From assembly GCA_963676095.1 (NCBI GenBank), contig OY781040.1:3782001-3846000 (forward strand): 64,000 nucleotides of DNA. Reading direction: 5' to 3'. Below are positions 26,734 through 35,243 of this stretch, one piece after another (positions within the stretch are counted from its first letter, which is position 1; the number at the start of each line of letters is the position of its first letter). The DNA is from G963676095 sp963676095. Its GTDB lineage: Bacteria > Bacteroidota > Bacteroidia > Bacteroidales > Prolixibacteraceae. Made by a program: the position numbers and the translations under genes. The notes under the pieces are model-generated. The model was given only the letters and a program-made list of their open reading frames with translations, had not been told where the DNA came from and made no database searches.

Positions 26734-26755
26734 ATTGGGTGTGTATTAAATATTT

Positions 26756-28150
26756 TTACTTCCATCCACCACCGAGTGACCTGTAGAGGGTCACGACTGC
26801 ATTTAGTTGTTGCAGATGGTCATTTACATCATTTAACTGGGCAGCCAGCAGGCTCTGCTGGGCTGTTAGCACTTCAGTGTAGTTCGCCGAACCGTAGGTA
26901 AGCAATTCTTTGGTATAGCTAACCGATTTGTTCAGCGCTTCCAGCTGTTTCATGCGTAATTCCATTTTTTCAGTGGCTGTCTGGTAAGAACTGAGTGCAT
27001 TCTGCACTTCGCTGCCTGCATTCAGCAATGTACTGCGGAATGACAATAACGCCTCTTCCTGCTGGGCTTTGGCTACTTTCAGCCTGGTCGCATTCGCTTT
27101 TTTGTTAAAAATTGGCTGGGTCAATCCTCCGACCAGGTTAATCGCCAGGTTTTCCGGTTTCAAAAGATCGCTCAGATCTATCGCTTCGAAACCGCTTGAA
27201 GCTGTAATCGTCAATGCCGGATAAAAGTAGGCACGGGCGCTGTTGGTGGTTTCGTAGGCGCTGATAACACCATATTCGGCCTGCATCACGTCCGGGCGGT
27301 TATCGAGTAATTGGGACGGAACACCTGTCCTGATCAGGGCGGTCATTCTCTGATCGGCCAGGGTACCCCGTTTTACATGAGTTCCCGGGTTTCTTCCCAA
27401 TAGCAGGTCGATGGTATTTTCCATTTCCGTAATTTGCTGTTCCAGGTCCGGGATGGTTACTTCTGCCGCATAGCGCGAAGCTTCGCTTTGAACGACAGCG
27501 GCACCCGTAACCTGGCCGTTCTCCTTCAGGGCCTTCATGGTTTCAACAAGGTCCATGTTTGTTTTTACCGTTTGCCTGGTAATGGCAAGCTGACGGTCAA
27601 GTGCCAGCAAACTGTAATAGGATGAGGCGATATTGGAGATTAATCGTGTTTGCACTGCTTTTCTCCCGGCATCCGATGATAAAAGGTTTGCGTATGCAGC
27701 ACGCTTTTGTCCCCTGAGTTTTCCCCATATATCGACTTCCCAGCTCGATGACATTTTAAGGTCTTCTCCATGGGCAAAAGTGGGATAACTGGGATATACT
27801 GCTTTTGAATACCGCATATAACTCCCATCGGCACTCAAAGAAAGGCTTGGCCAAAAGGCTGCCTTGCTTTGAGAAAGGTATGCTTCTGCTTCCAGAACAT
27901 TTTGAATCGAAATTTTCAGGTCAGGATTATTATTCAACCCGTCTTCGATAAGTTCCTTCAGATAAGGATCGGTCATCAACTCCTGCCAGGGCATGTCTGC
28001 CATAGTTACAGAATCAGTTGTGACCGTATCCCCGAATAATCCGTCGGCGTCGGTCGTTTGCCGGTGATAGTGCCTGGAAGTGCTGCAGGAAATCAAGGCT
28101 CCCGCCAGTCCTGCAATCAGTATAATATTTTTTAAAGAAACTGTTCTCAT
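26756..28150 (-). CDS. Outer-membrane efflux lipoprotein (TolC/OprM/NodT family)
   Basis: A 464-residue outer-membrane factor of a tripartite pump. It has a lipoprotein signal ending in ALISC (Cys about residue 22). The two OEP repeats are visible as paired long amphipathic helices with repeated Ala/Gln/Ser, for example SYYSLLALDRQLAITRQTV in the first half and ALSSYQTATEKMELRMKQL in the second. LLDNRPDVMQAEYGVISAYE is typical of the NodT/OprM branch. It is the third structural gene of the marR-acrA-acrB-tolC operon, 27 bp after the RND pump gene. Confidence 0.9.
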   Translation of the reverse strand: MRTVSLKNIILIAGLAGALISCSTSRHYHRQTTDADGLFGDTVTTDSVTMADMPWQELMTDPYLKELIEDGLNNNPDLKISIQNVLEAEAYLSQSKAAFWPSLSLSADGSYMRYSKAVYPSYPTFAHGEDLKMSSSWEVDIWGKLRGQKRAAYANLLSSDAGRKAVQTRLISNIASSYYSLLALDRQLAITRQTVKTNMDLVETMKALKENGQVTGAAVVQSEASRYAAEVTIPDLEQQITEMENTIDLLLGRNPGTHVKRGTLADQRMTALIRTGVPSQLLDNRPDVMQAEYGVISAYETTNSARAYFYPALTITASSGFEAIDLSDLLKPENLAINLVGGLTQPIFNKKANATRLKVAKAQQEEALLSFRSTLLNAGSEVQNALSSYQTATEKMELRMKQLEALNKSVSYTKELLTYGSANYTEVLTAQQSLLAAQLNDVNDHLQQLNAVVTLYRSLGGGWK

Positions 28151-28177
28151 AATTTTATTTATTTTTCCGGTAAACGT

Positions 28178-31100
28178 TTATTCCAGTGAGTTAAGTTCAG
28201 AAATCTCAGTCTTTCCCGGTTTCTTTACCTTTTCCTGAAGTGTCTGGAAAATTACGTACATGGTGGGAATAACGAGGATCCCGATGAAGGTTCCCACGAT
28301 CATACCGCCGACAGCGCCTACTCCAATTGAGCGGTTCCCGTTGGCCCCAACTCCGCCTCCTACAACGAGGGGCATCAACCCTACAATAAAAGCGAAAGAG
28401 GTCATCAGGATAGGACGAAGACGAGCGGTTGCCCCTTCAACTGCCGATTGCATAATGGTCATTCCTCCATGCCGGCGTTGCAATGCAAATTCGACAATCA
28501 GAATTGCATTCTTGGCCAGCAACCCTATAAGCATGATCAAGGAAATCTGGAAATAAATGTTGTTTTCAACCCCCATGATCTTTGCAAATATGAACGAACC
28601 GGCAATCCCTATCGGTAACGAGAACAGGATTGAAAGCGGTACGATAAAACTTTCATACTGTGCGCTTAGCAGGAAGTAAACAAAAATTACGCAGAGCAGG
28701 AAAATCAAAATAGACTGGTTTCCTGCCGCAATTTCTTCCCTGGTCAGTCCTGAAAATTCATACGCATATCCTACCGGGAGTTTTTCTGCTGCGATCGCTC
28801 TGATTACACTAATCGCATCTCCGGTGCTGTATCCTGGCTTTTGTTGCCCGGTTATGGCAATTGAGGTGTACATGTTGAAACGGGTAACATTTTCCGGTCC
28901 ATACACTTTTTTCAGGGTGATAAATTCCGTTATTGGCGCCATTTCCCCTGTACCTGTGCGGACAAATATGTTCGAGAGGTCCTCCGGGTTTCCGCGATAA
29001 GACGGGGCGGCCTGCATCATTACCTTGTACTGTTTCCCGAAACGGTTGAAGTCGGAAGCATAATACCCTCCGATGTATCCCTGTAGAGCCGACAGAACGG
29101 TACTTGTGCCAATTCCCGACTGCTCGCAGCGGGCTGTATTAACGTCAACCTGGTATTGCGGATAACTTGTATTGAATGAGGTATAGGCATACTGGATTTC
29201 AGGACGCTGGTTCAGCGCTGCAAGGAACTCGTTGCTAACCTGTTCAAATTTCTTAAGATCACCGCCGGTCTTGTCTTCCATTTTAAGTTCAAAACCACCG
29301 GAAAGGCTGAACCCAGGCACCATAGGTGGAGCGAATATGATTATTTTTGCATCTTTCAGTCCCATTGTAGCCCCGTACATTTTTTTGATGACAGTATTAA
29401 CGTCCTGCCCTTCTCCCTTTCTTTCCTCAAAAGGTTTCAACTTAACAATTAATGTAGCGTAAGAGCTTCCGGACCCGCTAATCAGAGAATAGCCGTTAAT
29501 CATTGCCCTCGCATCAACCTCGGGAATATTGGCTACCATATGATCGACCTGCAGGGCTATTTCTTTCGTCTTTTCTGCCGATGTTGCAGGAGGAAGGCTG
29601 ATGTTAAGGAATACTTTTCCTGTGTCTTCATTAGGGACAAAGCCACTTGGTGTTGTTTTGGCCAGGAATAAAAGGACTGCTGTGAATATGATAATTGTAC
29701 CGACAGCCAGGATTTTTCGATGTACAAAAAAGTTGGCCGTCCTTTTATATTTCTGGGTCATCGCATCGAATGCAACATTGAACGAGGAGAAAAAACGTTC
29801 TTTCAGGTTTTTCTTTTTATGTTCGTCAACTTCCTGATGTGGTTTTAGAAAAATAGCACACAGGGCCGGACTAAGTGTCAACGCATTTACCGCAGAAATT
29901 ACAATGGAAATGGCCAATGTTATACCGAATTGTTTATAAAATACCCCGGAAGACCCCGAGATGAAGGTTACCGGGATAAACACGGCAGCCATAACCAGCG
30001 TGATGGAAACAATAGCCCCTGCTATTTCATCCATGGCCGATATTGCTGCCGATTTCGCTGTTTGTGCTCCCTGGTCCAGTTTGGCATGGACTGCTTCTAC
30101 TACAACGATCGCATCATCGACTACGATCCCGATTGCCAGAACAAGTGCAAACAGGGTAAGCATGTTGATGGTAAAACCAAAAATATTCAGGAAAAAGAAT
30201 GTGCCGATAATGGCAACCGGCACGGATATCGCCGGAATGAGCGTGGCCCTGAAATTTTGGAGAAATATAAAAACAACAATGAATACCAGGATGAACGCTT
30301 CAAGCAAAGTATGAAAAACCTTATTGATTGAGGCATCAAGGAACTCATTGGAGTTAATCAACTCAGTATATTTGATCCCGTTTGGAAATGACTGGGAACT
30401 TTCCTTCAATACTTTTTCGATGTTCAAGATGACCTCACGGGCGTTGGATCCTGCCGACTGATAAACAGCGACGGAAACCCCGGGGCGTCCCATGGCAGAT
30501 GACGAAATGCTGTAACTCAATGCCCCCAGTTCAACACGGGCCACATCTTTTAAACGGAGAATGTTCCCGTCTTTGTCTGCCTTAATAATAATATCTTCGA
30601 ATTGTTTGGTGTCGATTAACTTTCCCTTGTATTTCAACACATATTCGAAACTCTGGTCATTCTGTTGTCCCAGACGTCCGGGAGCTGCCTCCAGGTTTTG
30701 GTCGGCCAGCGCTGCCGTAATATCTGAAGGCACCAGGTTATAGGTCGCCATAACATCTGGTTTCAGCCAGATTCGCATGGAATAGTCTTTGCCCCCGAAA
30801 ACCATGGCATCACCCACCCCTTCAACTCGTTGTACCTGGGGTAAAAGGTTGATTTTTGCATAGTTCTGGATGAATGTTTCATCGTATTGATCATTCTCGC
30901 AGTAAATCGAGAATATCATCAGGATACTGCTTTGCCGTTTTGCCGTCGTTACACCGTATTGGGTGACTTCAGAAGGCAGAAGGCTGTTGGCCAGTGCCAC
31001 ACGATTTTGTACGTTTACCGCAGCCATATCCGGATCGGTTCCCTGTTTGAAGTAAACTTCAACTACAGCCGAACCGTCATTGGATGCGGTTGAGGTCATG

Positions 31101-31330
31101 TAAGTCATGTTTTCAACCCCATTGATCTGTTCTTCGATTGGGACGATGACACTTTTCAATACCGTTTCCGCATTTGCCCCGGTATAAGTGGTCGAGACCC
31201 TGATCGTGGGAGGGGCGATATCCGGGTATTGCTCAATCGGAAGGCTAATCAACCCCAGTATCCCAAGAATGACTATAATAATCGAGACGACCGATGACAG
31301 GATCGGCCTTTCTATAAATTTTTTGAACAT
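28178..31330 (-). CDS. RND multidrug efflux transporter, HAE1 family (AcrB-like)
   Basis: A 1050-residue inner-membrane drug/proton antiporter. The N terminus MFKKFIERPILSSVVSIIIV and the helix-4 proton-relay motif GIVVDDAIVVVEAV with two adjacent Asp identify the HAE1 family. Twelve membrane segments flank two large periplasmic loops. It should form a trimer and export amphiphilic drugs or other toxic compounds with the neighbouring adaptor and outer-membrane factor. It starts 14 bp after the adaptor gene stop. The substrate range is not readable from sequence. Confidence 0.95.
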   Translation of the reverse strand: MFKKFIERPILSSVVSIIIVILGILGLISLPIEQYPDIAPPTIRVSTTYTGANAETVLKSVIVPIEEQINGVENMTYMTSTASNDGSAVVEVYFKQGTDPDMAAVNVQNRVALANSLLPSEVTQYGVTTAKRQSSILMIFSIYCENDQYDETFIQNYAKINLLPQVQRVEGVGDAMVFGGKDYSMRIWLKPDVMATYNLVPSDITAALADQNLEAAPGRLGQQNDQSFEYVLKYKGKLIDTKQFEDIIIKADKDGNILRLKDVARVELGALSYSISSSAMGRPGVSVAVYQSAGSNAREVILNIEKVLKESSQSFPNGIKYTELINSNEFLDASINKVFHTLLEAFILVFIVVFIFLQNFRATLIPAISVPVAIIGTFFFLNIFGFTINMLTLFALVLAIGIVVDDAIVVVEAVHAKLDQGAQTAKSAAISAMDEIAGAIVSITLVMAAVFIPVTFISGSSGVFYKQFGITLAISIVISAVNALTLSPALCAIFLKPHQEVDEHKKKNLKERFFSSFNVAFDAMTQKYKRTANFFVHRKILAVGTIIIFTAVLLFLAKTTPSGFVPNEDTGKVFLNISLPPATSAEKTKEIALQVDHMVANIPEVDARAMINGYSLISGSGSSYATLIVKLKPFEERKGEGQDVNTVIKKMYGATMGLKDAKIIIFAPPMVPGFSLSGGFELKMEDKTGGDLKKFEQVSNEFLAALNQRPEIQYAYTSFNTSYPQYQVDVNTARCEQSGIGTSTVLSALQGYIGGYYASDFNRFGKQYKVMMQAAPSYRGNPEDLSNIFVRTGTGEMAPITEFITLKKVYGPENVTRFNMYTSIAITGQQKPGYSTGDAISVIRAIAAEKLPVGYAYEFSGLTREEIAAGNQSILIFLLCVIFVYFLLSAQYESFIVPLSILFSLPIGIAGSFIFAKIMGVENNIYFQISLIMLIGLLAKNAILIVEFALQRRHGGMTIMQSAVEGATARLRPILMTSFAFIVGLMPLVVGGGVGANGNRSIGVGAVGGMIVGTFIGILVIPTMYVIFQTLQEKVKKPGKTEISELNSLE

Positions 31331-31344
31331 AATAATATCAGAAT

Positions 31345-32541
31345 TTAGTTTTTAACCTTATTGGCCGGGACTTCTTGCTGAGATTGGTTTCCTGCTTCAT
31401 CCACTTTAGGATTAATAGGAGTCCCGTCCCGTAATGAAGAAATCCCTTCGATAACGATTTGATCTCCTTGCTTCAACCCGCTGGAGACGACATACATTTT
31501 CTTAAGATTACCGGCAATCACTTCGATTTCTGTATTTTTAACCTTGTTACCTTCGCCTACCACATAAACAAAATGTTTTTCTTGCAGATCATAAGTTGCG
31601 CTTTGAGGAATAATAATTGCCGAGGCAAGATGTTGGGGAATACGCACGCTTCCACTACCCCCGCTTCTCAGGATACCTTCAGGGTTTGGAAAAGTCGCTC
31701 TCATATTGACCGAACCGGTCTCCTGGTCAACCAGCCCGCTTGCTGTTTCTATTTTTCCGGGATGTCCAAATTTATTGTTATCTGCCATAATCAGAGAAAC
31801 CTCTGGCATATGCGCCAGCTTTTCCTGTAAGGTTTTTCCCGATAACCCTTCGATCAGTGTTAAAAACTCCTTTTCGTTCATTGAAAAATAAGCATATATG
31901 CTCGATGTGTTGGAGATTGTGGTCAGCGGTTGCGTAATAGCACTGCTTACCAAGCTTCCCACCCGGTAAGGAAAATTTCCTATTAATCCGGTTGTCGGGC
32001 TTGTTATCACGGTATATTCCAGGCTCGCTTTTGCATTGGCCAGGCTGGCTTTTGCCTGAGCAAGTTGTGCTTCACTTGACCGGTATGCCGACTCTGCTGA
32101 CTGTAGCTCAAACTTGCTTATAATGTCTTTATCGACCAGCGGCCTTGTTTTTTCCAGGTCTATTTTTGCGGTAGCTAAATTTGCTTCTGCAACTTTTACC
32201 TGGGCTTCTGCTGACCGGACAGTTGCCATAAGATCATTGGAGTTCAGCCGGAACAAGATCTGCCCTTTTTTTACATAATCCCCCTCATCTACAAGGATGG
32301 TTTCAATATACCCTGCAATCTTGGGCCTGATTTCAACTGTCTGGATCCCCTGCATGGTCGTTGGATAGTCTTTATAAAGTGTGATTGAGTCCTCTTTGAC
32401 AGTCATCACTTTATATTCTCCGACCTGCCCGGCCATACCCGCTTGTCCGCCTCCCTGCTTGTTTGAACAGGAGAAAGCGACAAATAATGAAAGAATAAAT
32501 GTCAGATTTCTGAATTGCATAATTGTTTTCATGTTTCTCAT
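31345..32541 (-). CDS. RND periplasmic adaptor (membrane fusion protein, AcrA-like)
   Basis: A 398-residue adaptor that links the RND pump to the outer-membrane factor. It has a lipoprotein signal with VAFSC (Cys about residue 25 from the first ATG). The lipoyl half-motif GYIETILVDEGDYVKKGQILFRL is near 72-94. A hairpin follows with repeated AEAQVKVAEANLATAKIDLEKT and AQLAQAKASLANAKASLEY, then a beta-barrel domain. The real start may be MKTIMQF, four codons in. It is the first structural gene after marR. Confidence 0.93.
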   Translation of the reverse strand: MRNMKTIMQFRNLTFILSLFVAFSCSNKQGGGQAGMAGQVGEYKVMTVKEDSITLYKDYPTTMQGIQTVEIRPKIAGYIETILVDEGDYVKKGQILFRLNSNDLMATVRSAEAQVKVAEANLATAKIDLEKTRPLVDKDIISKFELQSAESAYRSSEAQLAQAKASLANAKASLEYTVITSPTTGLIGNFPYRVGSLVSSAITQPLTTISNTSSIYAYFSMNEKEFLTLIEGLSGKTLQEKLAHMPEVSLIMADNNKFGHPGKIETASGLVDQETGSVNMRATFPNPEGILRSGGSGSVRIPQHLASAIIIPQSATYDLQEKHFVYVVGEGNKVKNTEIEVIAGNLKKMYVVSSGLKQGDQIVIEGISSLRDGTPINPKVDEAGNQSQQEVPANKVKN

Positions 32542-32614
32542 TTTTCGATTTAACCAACGGCAATTTTTATTTAGCTTTAAAAATTTATTTTTTGTTAATT
32601 AACAGTTTACCAAG

Positions 32615-33070
32615 TTATTGGCATTGGAACTGGCCTTCCTCTAAACCCGCATTCTCCTGTATTTTTTCCAGCACACCACAGAATAAAGTCAACGTTTTTT
32701 TATCAATGCCCGATAATAATTTCTGTTCAACGTCTTTCCCGATATCCCTGAGAAAGGAAAGAGTTTCCTCCCCTTTTTTTGTTATGATTAACTTTTTCTT
32801 CCTTTTATCCTGATCATCCAAGGAACGGACTACATACTGTTTGTTAATAAGTGTATTAATCTGTCTTAGTATAAACGACTTATCTTTTTGTAAATGATTC
32901 GCAACATCCTGCTGCGTCGGATTTTCATTCTCTGAACTCAAAATATGCAAGGTAACGAAAAGTTCAAAACTTAGTTCCACATTATTTTCTTTAAACTCAG
33001 TCATTATGCTGTTTTTGAAGGCCTTGAGTGTCTTGCCGAGCATGTAGGATACGGGTATGTTGTCGAGCAT
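32615..33070 (-). CDS. MarR-family transcriptional regulator
   Basis: A 151-residue winged-helix regulator. The central part NPTQQDVANHLQKDKSFILRQINTLINKQYVVRSLDDQDKRKKKLIITKKGEE is a standard MarR recognition helix, wing and post-wing segment (about 56-110). Flanking helices serve dimerisation. It heads the efflux operon, 73 bp before the adaptor gene. The promoter ahead of it contains a perfect 12 bp dyad between the -33 and -7 elements, so autorepression with release by an efflux substrate is the likely logic. Confidence 0.92.
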   Translation of the reverse strand: MLDNIPVSYMLGKTLKAFKNSIMTEFKENNVELSFELFVTLHILSSENENPTQQDVANHLQKDKSFILRQINTLINKQYVVRSLDDQDKRKKKLIITKKGEETLSFLRDIGKDVEQKLLSGIDKKTLTLFCGVLEKIQENAGLEEGQFQCQ

Positions 33071-33089
33071 GTTTTTGTATATTAGTCTG

Positions 33090-33121
33090 CAAATATATTC
33101 TCATTTAGTTGATTGTGTCAA
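33090..33121 (-). promoter_or_regulatory. Promoter of marR and the efflux operon
   Basis: On the minus strand TTG (33121-33119) is separated by 21 bp from TATATTTG (33097-33090). This fits the Bacteroidota TTTG-N19/21-TAnnTTTG consensus. Transcription would start about 10-15 bp before the marR ATG at 33070. Confidence 0.75.
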
Positions 33122-33129
33122 CTAAATGA
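33101..33129. promoter_or_regulatory. MarR operator dyad
   Basis: TCATTTAGTTGA and TCAACTAAATGA form perfect 12 bp arms around the spacer TTGTG. The dyad fills the space between the -33 and -7 elements of the marR promoter and covers the -33 TTG, so binding would block RNA polymerase. Confidence 0.8.
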
Positions 33130-33635
33130 TATTAAGAAAACATTAATAAGTTTCTTAGAGGCTGACTGCATCGTTTTTAATAAATAGCCGGAACATTTTG
33201 AATCTCAATAGTTCCTCAGTTCCAGAAATAAAGAAGGTGATTCCTGCATAGCCTAATTATACCGGATAGACGGACAAGGGCTGAAGATATTTTTGACCAG
33301 ATCAAATTTTTCACAAGGGAAATAGTATGAAAATCAAAAAAATTCTTACAAAAATGTAGGTTAAGTAAACGTTAATGCTTCTGAAACACCCATTAATAAA
33401 GGATTTCTGTTTTTAAACATAAAATGTTGTTAGGGTTGAGTCTTCCGACAAATATGTAGGATTTTTCGGTCTCAAAAAAAACTGTTAATTATTTTATTCT
33501 TTTTTAAATTATTGACATTTAGCCTCTTGTGGTATTGCTTTGAAAAAGAAAATGCCACCTTCTTTTCTTTCTGGCATTCTTATCGTTATGGCTGGATCAA
33601 AGTGAAAAAAGTTGAACCCTCTAAAATTTTAAAAA

Positions 33636-34460
33636 ATGAGAAAGATAGCAATTTATGGTAAAGGAGGAATTGGAAAATCTACAACCACCCAAAATACAGT
33701 TGCAGGTTTGATCGAAATGGGGAAAAATGTAATTGTTGTTGGTTGTGATCCCAAAGCTGATTCAACCCGGTTGCTGTTGGGTGGCCTGGCACAGAAAACA
33801 GTTCTGGATACGTTGCGCGAAGAAGGTGAAGATATCGATCTGGACGATATCATTAAACTTGGATATGGCGGAACACGCTGTGTCGAATCAGGTGGTCCTG
33901 AGCCAGGTGTAGGTTGTGCCGGACGTGGAATTATTACTTCGATCAATCTGTTGGAACAATTAGGAGCCTGGGATGAAAAATACCACACGGACTATACTTT
34001 TTATGATGTGCTTGGTGACGTTGTTTGTGGTGGTTTCGCCATGCCTATACGGGACGGAAAGGCTGAAGAAATTTACATTGTCGTTTCCGGAGAAATGATG
34101 GCCATGTATGCTGCAAACAATATCTGTAAAGGTATCCGGAAATATGCCCAGACAGGAACAGTCCGGTTGGGCGGGTTGATATGTAACTCCCGCAAGGTTG
34201 ACAATGAGGCCGAAATGATTAAGGAACTTGCCAGGCAGATTGGGACCCAGATGATTCATTTTGTTCCCCGCGACAATATGGTCCAGCATGCCGAGATTAA
34301 CAGGAAAACAGTAATTGAACATGCGCCGCAACATCCGCAGGCAGATGAGTACAGGACGCTGGCCAAGGCAATTGACCAGAACGACATGTTTGTTATTCCA
34401 AACCCGTTACCGATGGAAAAACTGGAGAAACTGCTTATCGAATTCGGAATCGCCAACTAA
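33636..34460 (+). CDS. nifH: Nitrogenase iron protein NifH
   Basis: The 274-residue dinitrogenase reductase that passes electrons to MoFe protein with ATP hydrolysis and also serves in FeMo-co assembly. The P loop GKGGIGKST is at 8-16, switch I around D39-P40, and the 4Fe-4S ligands are Cys94 (in GVGCAGRG) and Cys131 (in VVCGGF). Arg97 is the residue ADP-ribosylated in species with DraT; no draT is seen here. It is the first gene of the nif block and is followed after 50 bp by nifI1. Sequence style suits the group II/III Mo-nitrogenases of anaerobes. Confidence 0.97.
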   Translation: MRKIAIYGKGGIGKSTTTQNTVAGLIEMGKNVIVVGCDPKADSTRLLLGGLAQKTVLDTLREEGEDIDLDDIIKLGYGGTRCVESGGPEPGVGCAGRGIITSINLLEQLGAWDEKYHTDYTFYDVLGDVVCGGFAMPIRDGKAEEIYIVVSGEMMAMYAANNICKGIRKYAQTGTVRLGGLICNSRKVDNEAEMIKELARQIGTQMIHFVPRDNMVQHAEINRKTVIEHAPQHPQADEYRTLAKAIDQNDMFVIPNPLPMEKLEKLLIEFGIAN

Positions 34461-34510
34461 TTTATGCTTTGCGATTTGCTAACTAATCAAAATTATAGGA
34501 GACCCATAAT

Positions 34511-34837
34511 ATGTTAATGATCAGAGCTATTATTCGCCCCGAACGTTCAAGCAAAGTATTGAAAGCGCTTTTCGAAGCGGGTTATGTTGCCGTAACCAAG
34601 ATTCCTGTGGTAGGACGCGGGAAACAAAGAGGCATAAAAATCGGCGATATTACTTATGACGAGCTTCCCAAAGAGATGTTGATTATTGTCATTAAAGATG
34701 AAGACAAGGATTTTGCGATTTCAACTATCATGGAAAGTGCCCGTACCGAACCCAACGGGGCGTTCGGAGATGGAAAAATATTTGTCAGTCCTGTTGATGA
34801 AGCATACACGATTAGTCGTGGAACAAAGGAATTGTAA
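34511..34837 (+). CDS. nifI1: PII-like nitrogenase switch protein NifI1
   Basis: A 108-residue PII-family protein (also called GlnB-like or NifHD1). It begins IRAIIRPERSSKVLKALFEAG and ends EAYTISRGTKEL. The T loop is GRGKQRGIKIGDITYDELPK (about 35-54), and the B-loop ATP contact is NGAFGDGKIFVSP. In methanogens NifI1 and NifI2 form a complex that binds and inhibits MoFe protein when nitrogen is plentiful, and 2-oxoglutarate and ATP release it. Placement between nifH and nifD is diagnostic. The start could also be the third codon. Confidence 0.92.
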   Translation: MLMIRAIIRPERSSKVLKALFEAGYVAVTKIPVVGRGKQRGIKIGDITYDELPKEMLIIVIKDEDKDFAISTIMESARTEPNGAFGDGKIFVSPVDEAYTISRGTKEL

Positions 34838-34855
34838 TCTGAAAAATCTACGACT

Positions 34856-35233
34856 ATGAAGATGGTAATGGCAATTATCCGGATTGATAAGATGAACGAG
34901 ACAAAAAGGGCCTTGACAGAGGCCGGGATCTCATCGATGACAGCAACAGGAAAAGTGTTTGGGCGGGGGAAGGGACTTTGGGATGCCAAAGTTCTTGAAG
35001 GAGTCAGGAATAATAGCCCCGAAGCTCTGGCCCATCTCAGCAAGGAACCCCGGCTTAGGCCACAGCGTGTAATAAATATTGCAGTTACTGATGATAAAGT
35101 TGATACAGTAATTCAAACCATTATTGAAGTAAATCAGACTCCGGCCCCGGGCGATGGAAAAATATTCGTTTCACCAATGAGTGAAACTTACCGCGTTCGT
35201 ACAGGGGAATATGGAGATAGTATACTCGATTAA
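34856..35233 (+). CDS. nifI2: PII-like nitrogenase switch protein NifI2
   Basis: A 125-residue PII paralogue and partner of NifI1. KMVMAIIRIDKMNETKRALTEAG is the first beta-alpha unit. The T loop is enlarged (about 36-70, through GRGKGLWDAKVLEG to KEPRLRPQR), as usual for NifI2. APGDGKIFVSPMSETYRVRTGE is the B loop and C-terminal strand. It ends 10 bp before the nifD ATG. Together with NifI1 it implies direct, reversible inhibition of nitrogenase instead of, or besides, covalent control. Confidence 0.92.
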   Translation: MKMVMAIIRIDKMNETKRALTEAGISSMTATGKVFGRGKGLWDAKVLEGVRNNSPEALAHLSKEPRLRPQRVINIAVTDDKVDTVIQTIIEVNQTPAPGDGKIFVSPMSETYRVRTGEYGDSILD

Positions 35234-35243
35234 AAGAAAAATT

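Larger units (their letters stand above)
26157..26755. other. 600-bp convergent gap with terminators and AT-rich repeats
   Basis: I see no reliable gene here. The gap holds a terminator for the nuo operon (26172-26209), AT-rich direct and inverted repeats (26282-26333), a second copy of the GGACAGTCTCTTTT terminator arm near 26568, and a terminator for the efflux operon (26697-26733). A 90-codon open frame at 26372-26644 has no recognisable features. Confidence 0.6.
33071..33635. other. Divergent region between marR and nifH
   Basis: No gene is seen in 565 bp. The marR side holds a clear promoter and operator (33090-33129). The nifH side has a 7 bp inverted repeat AATGCCA/TGGCATT (33551-33578) and a TAttTTTG box at 33288-33295, but neither a convincing sigma-54 -24/-12 element nor a TGT-N10-ACA NifA site. 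Confidence 0.55.

Noticed and set aside
33572..33586. Possible sigma-54 -24/-12 promoter of nifH (TGGCATTCTTATCGT)
   Set aside because: The -24 GG is present, but the -12 GC is GT and the preceding TT is TC. One strong half is not enough to call it.
35181..35243. Upstream start for nifD
   Set aside because: It would overlap nifI2 by 53 bp and add residues not typical of NifD; the ATG at 35244 fits the family.
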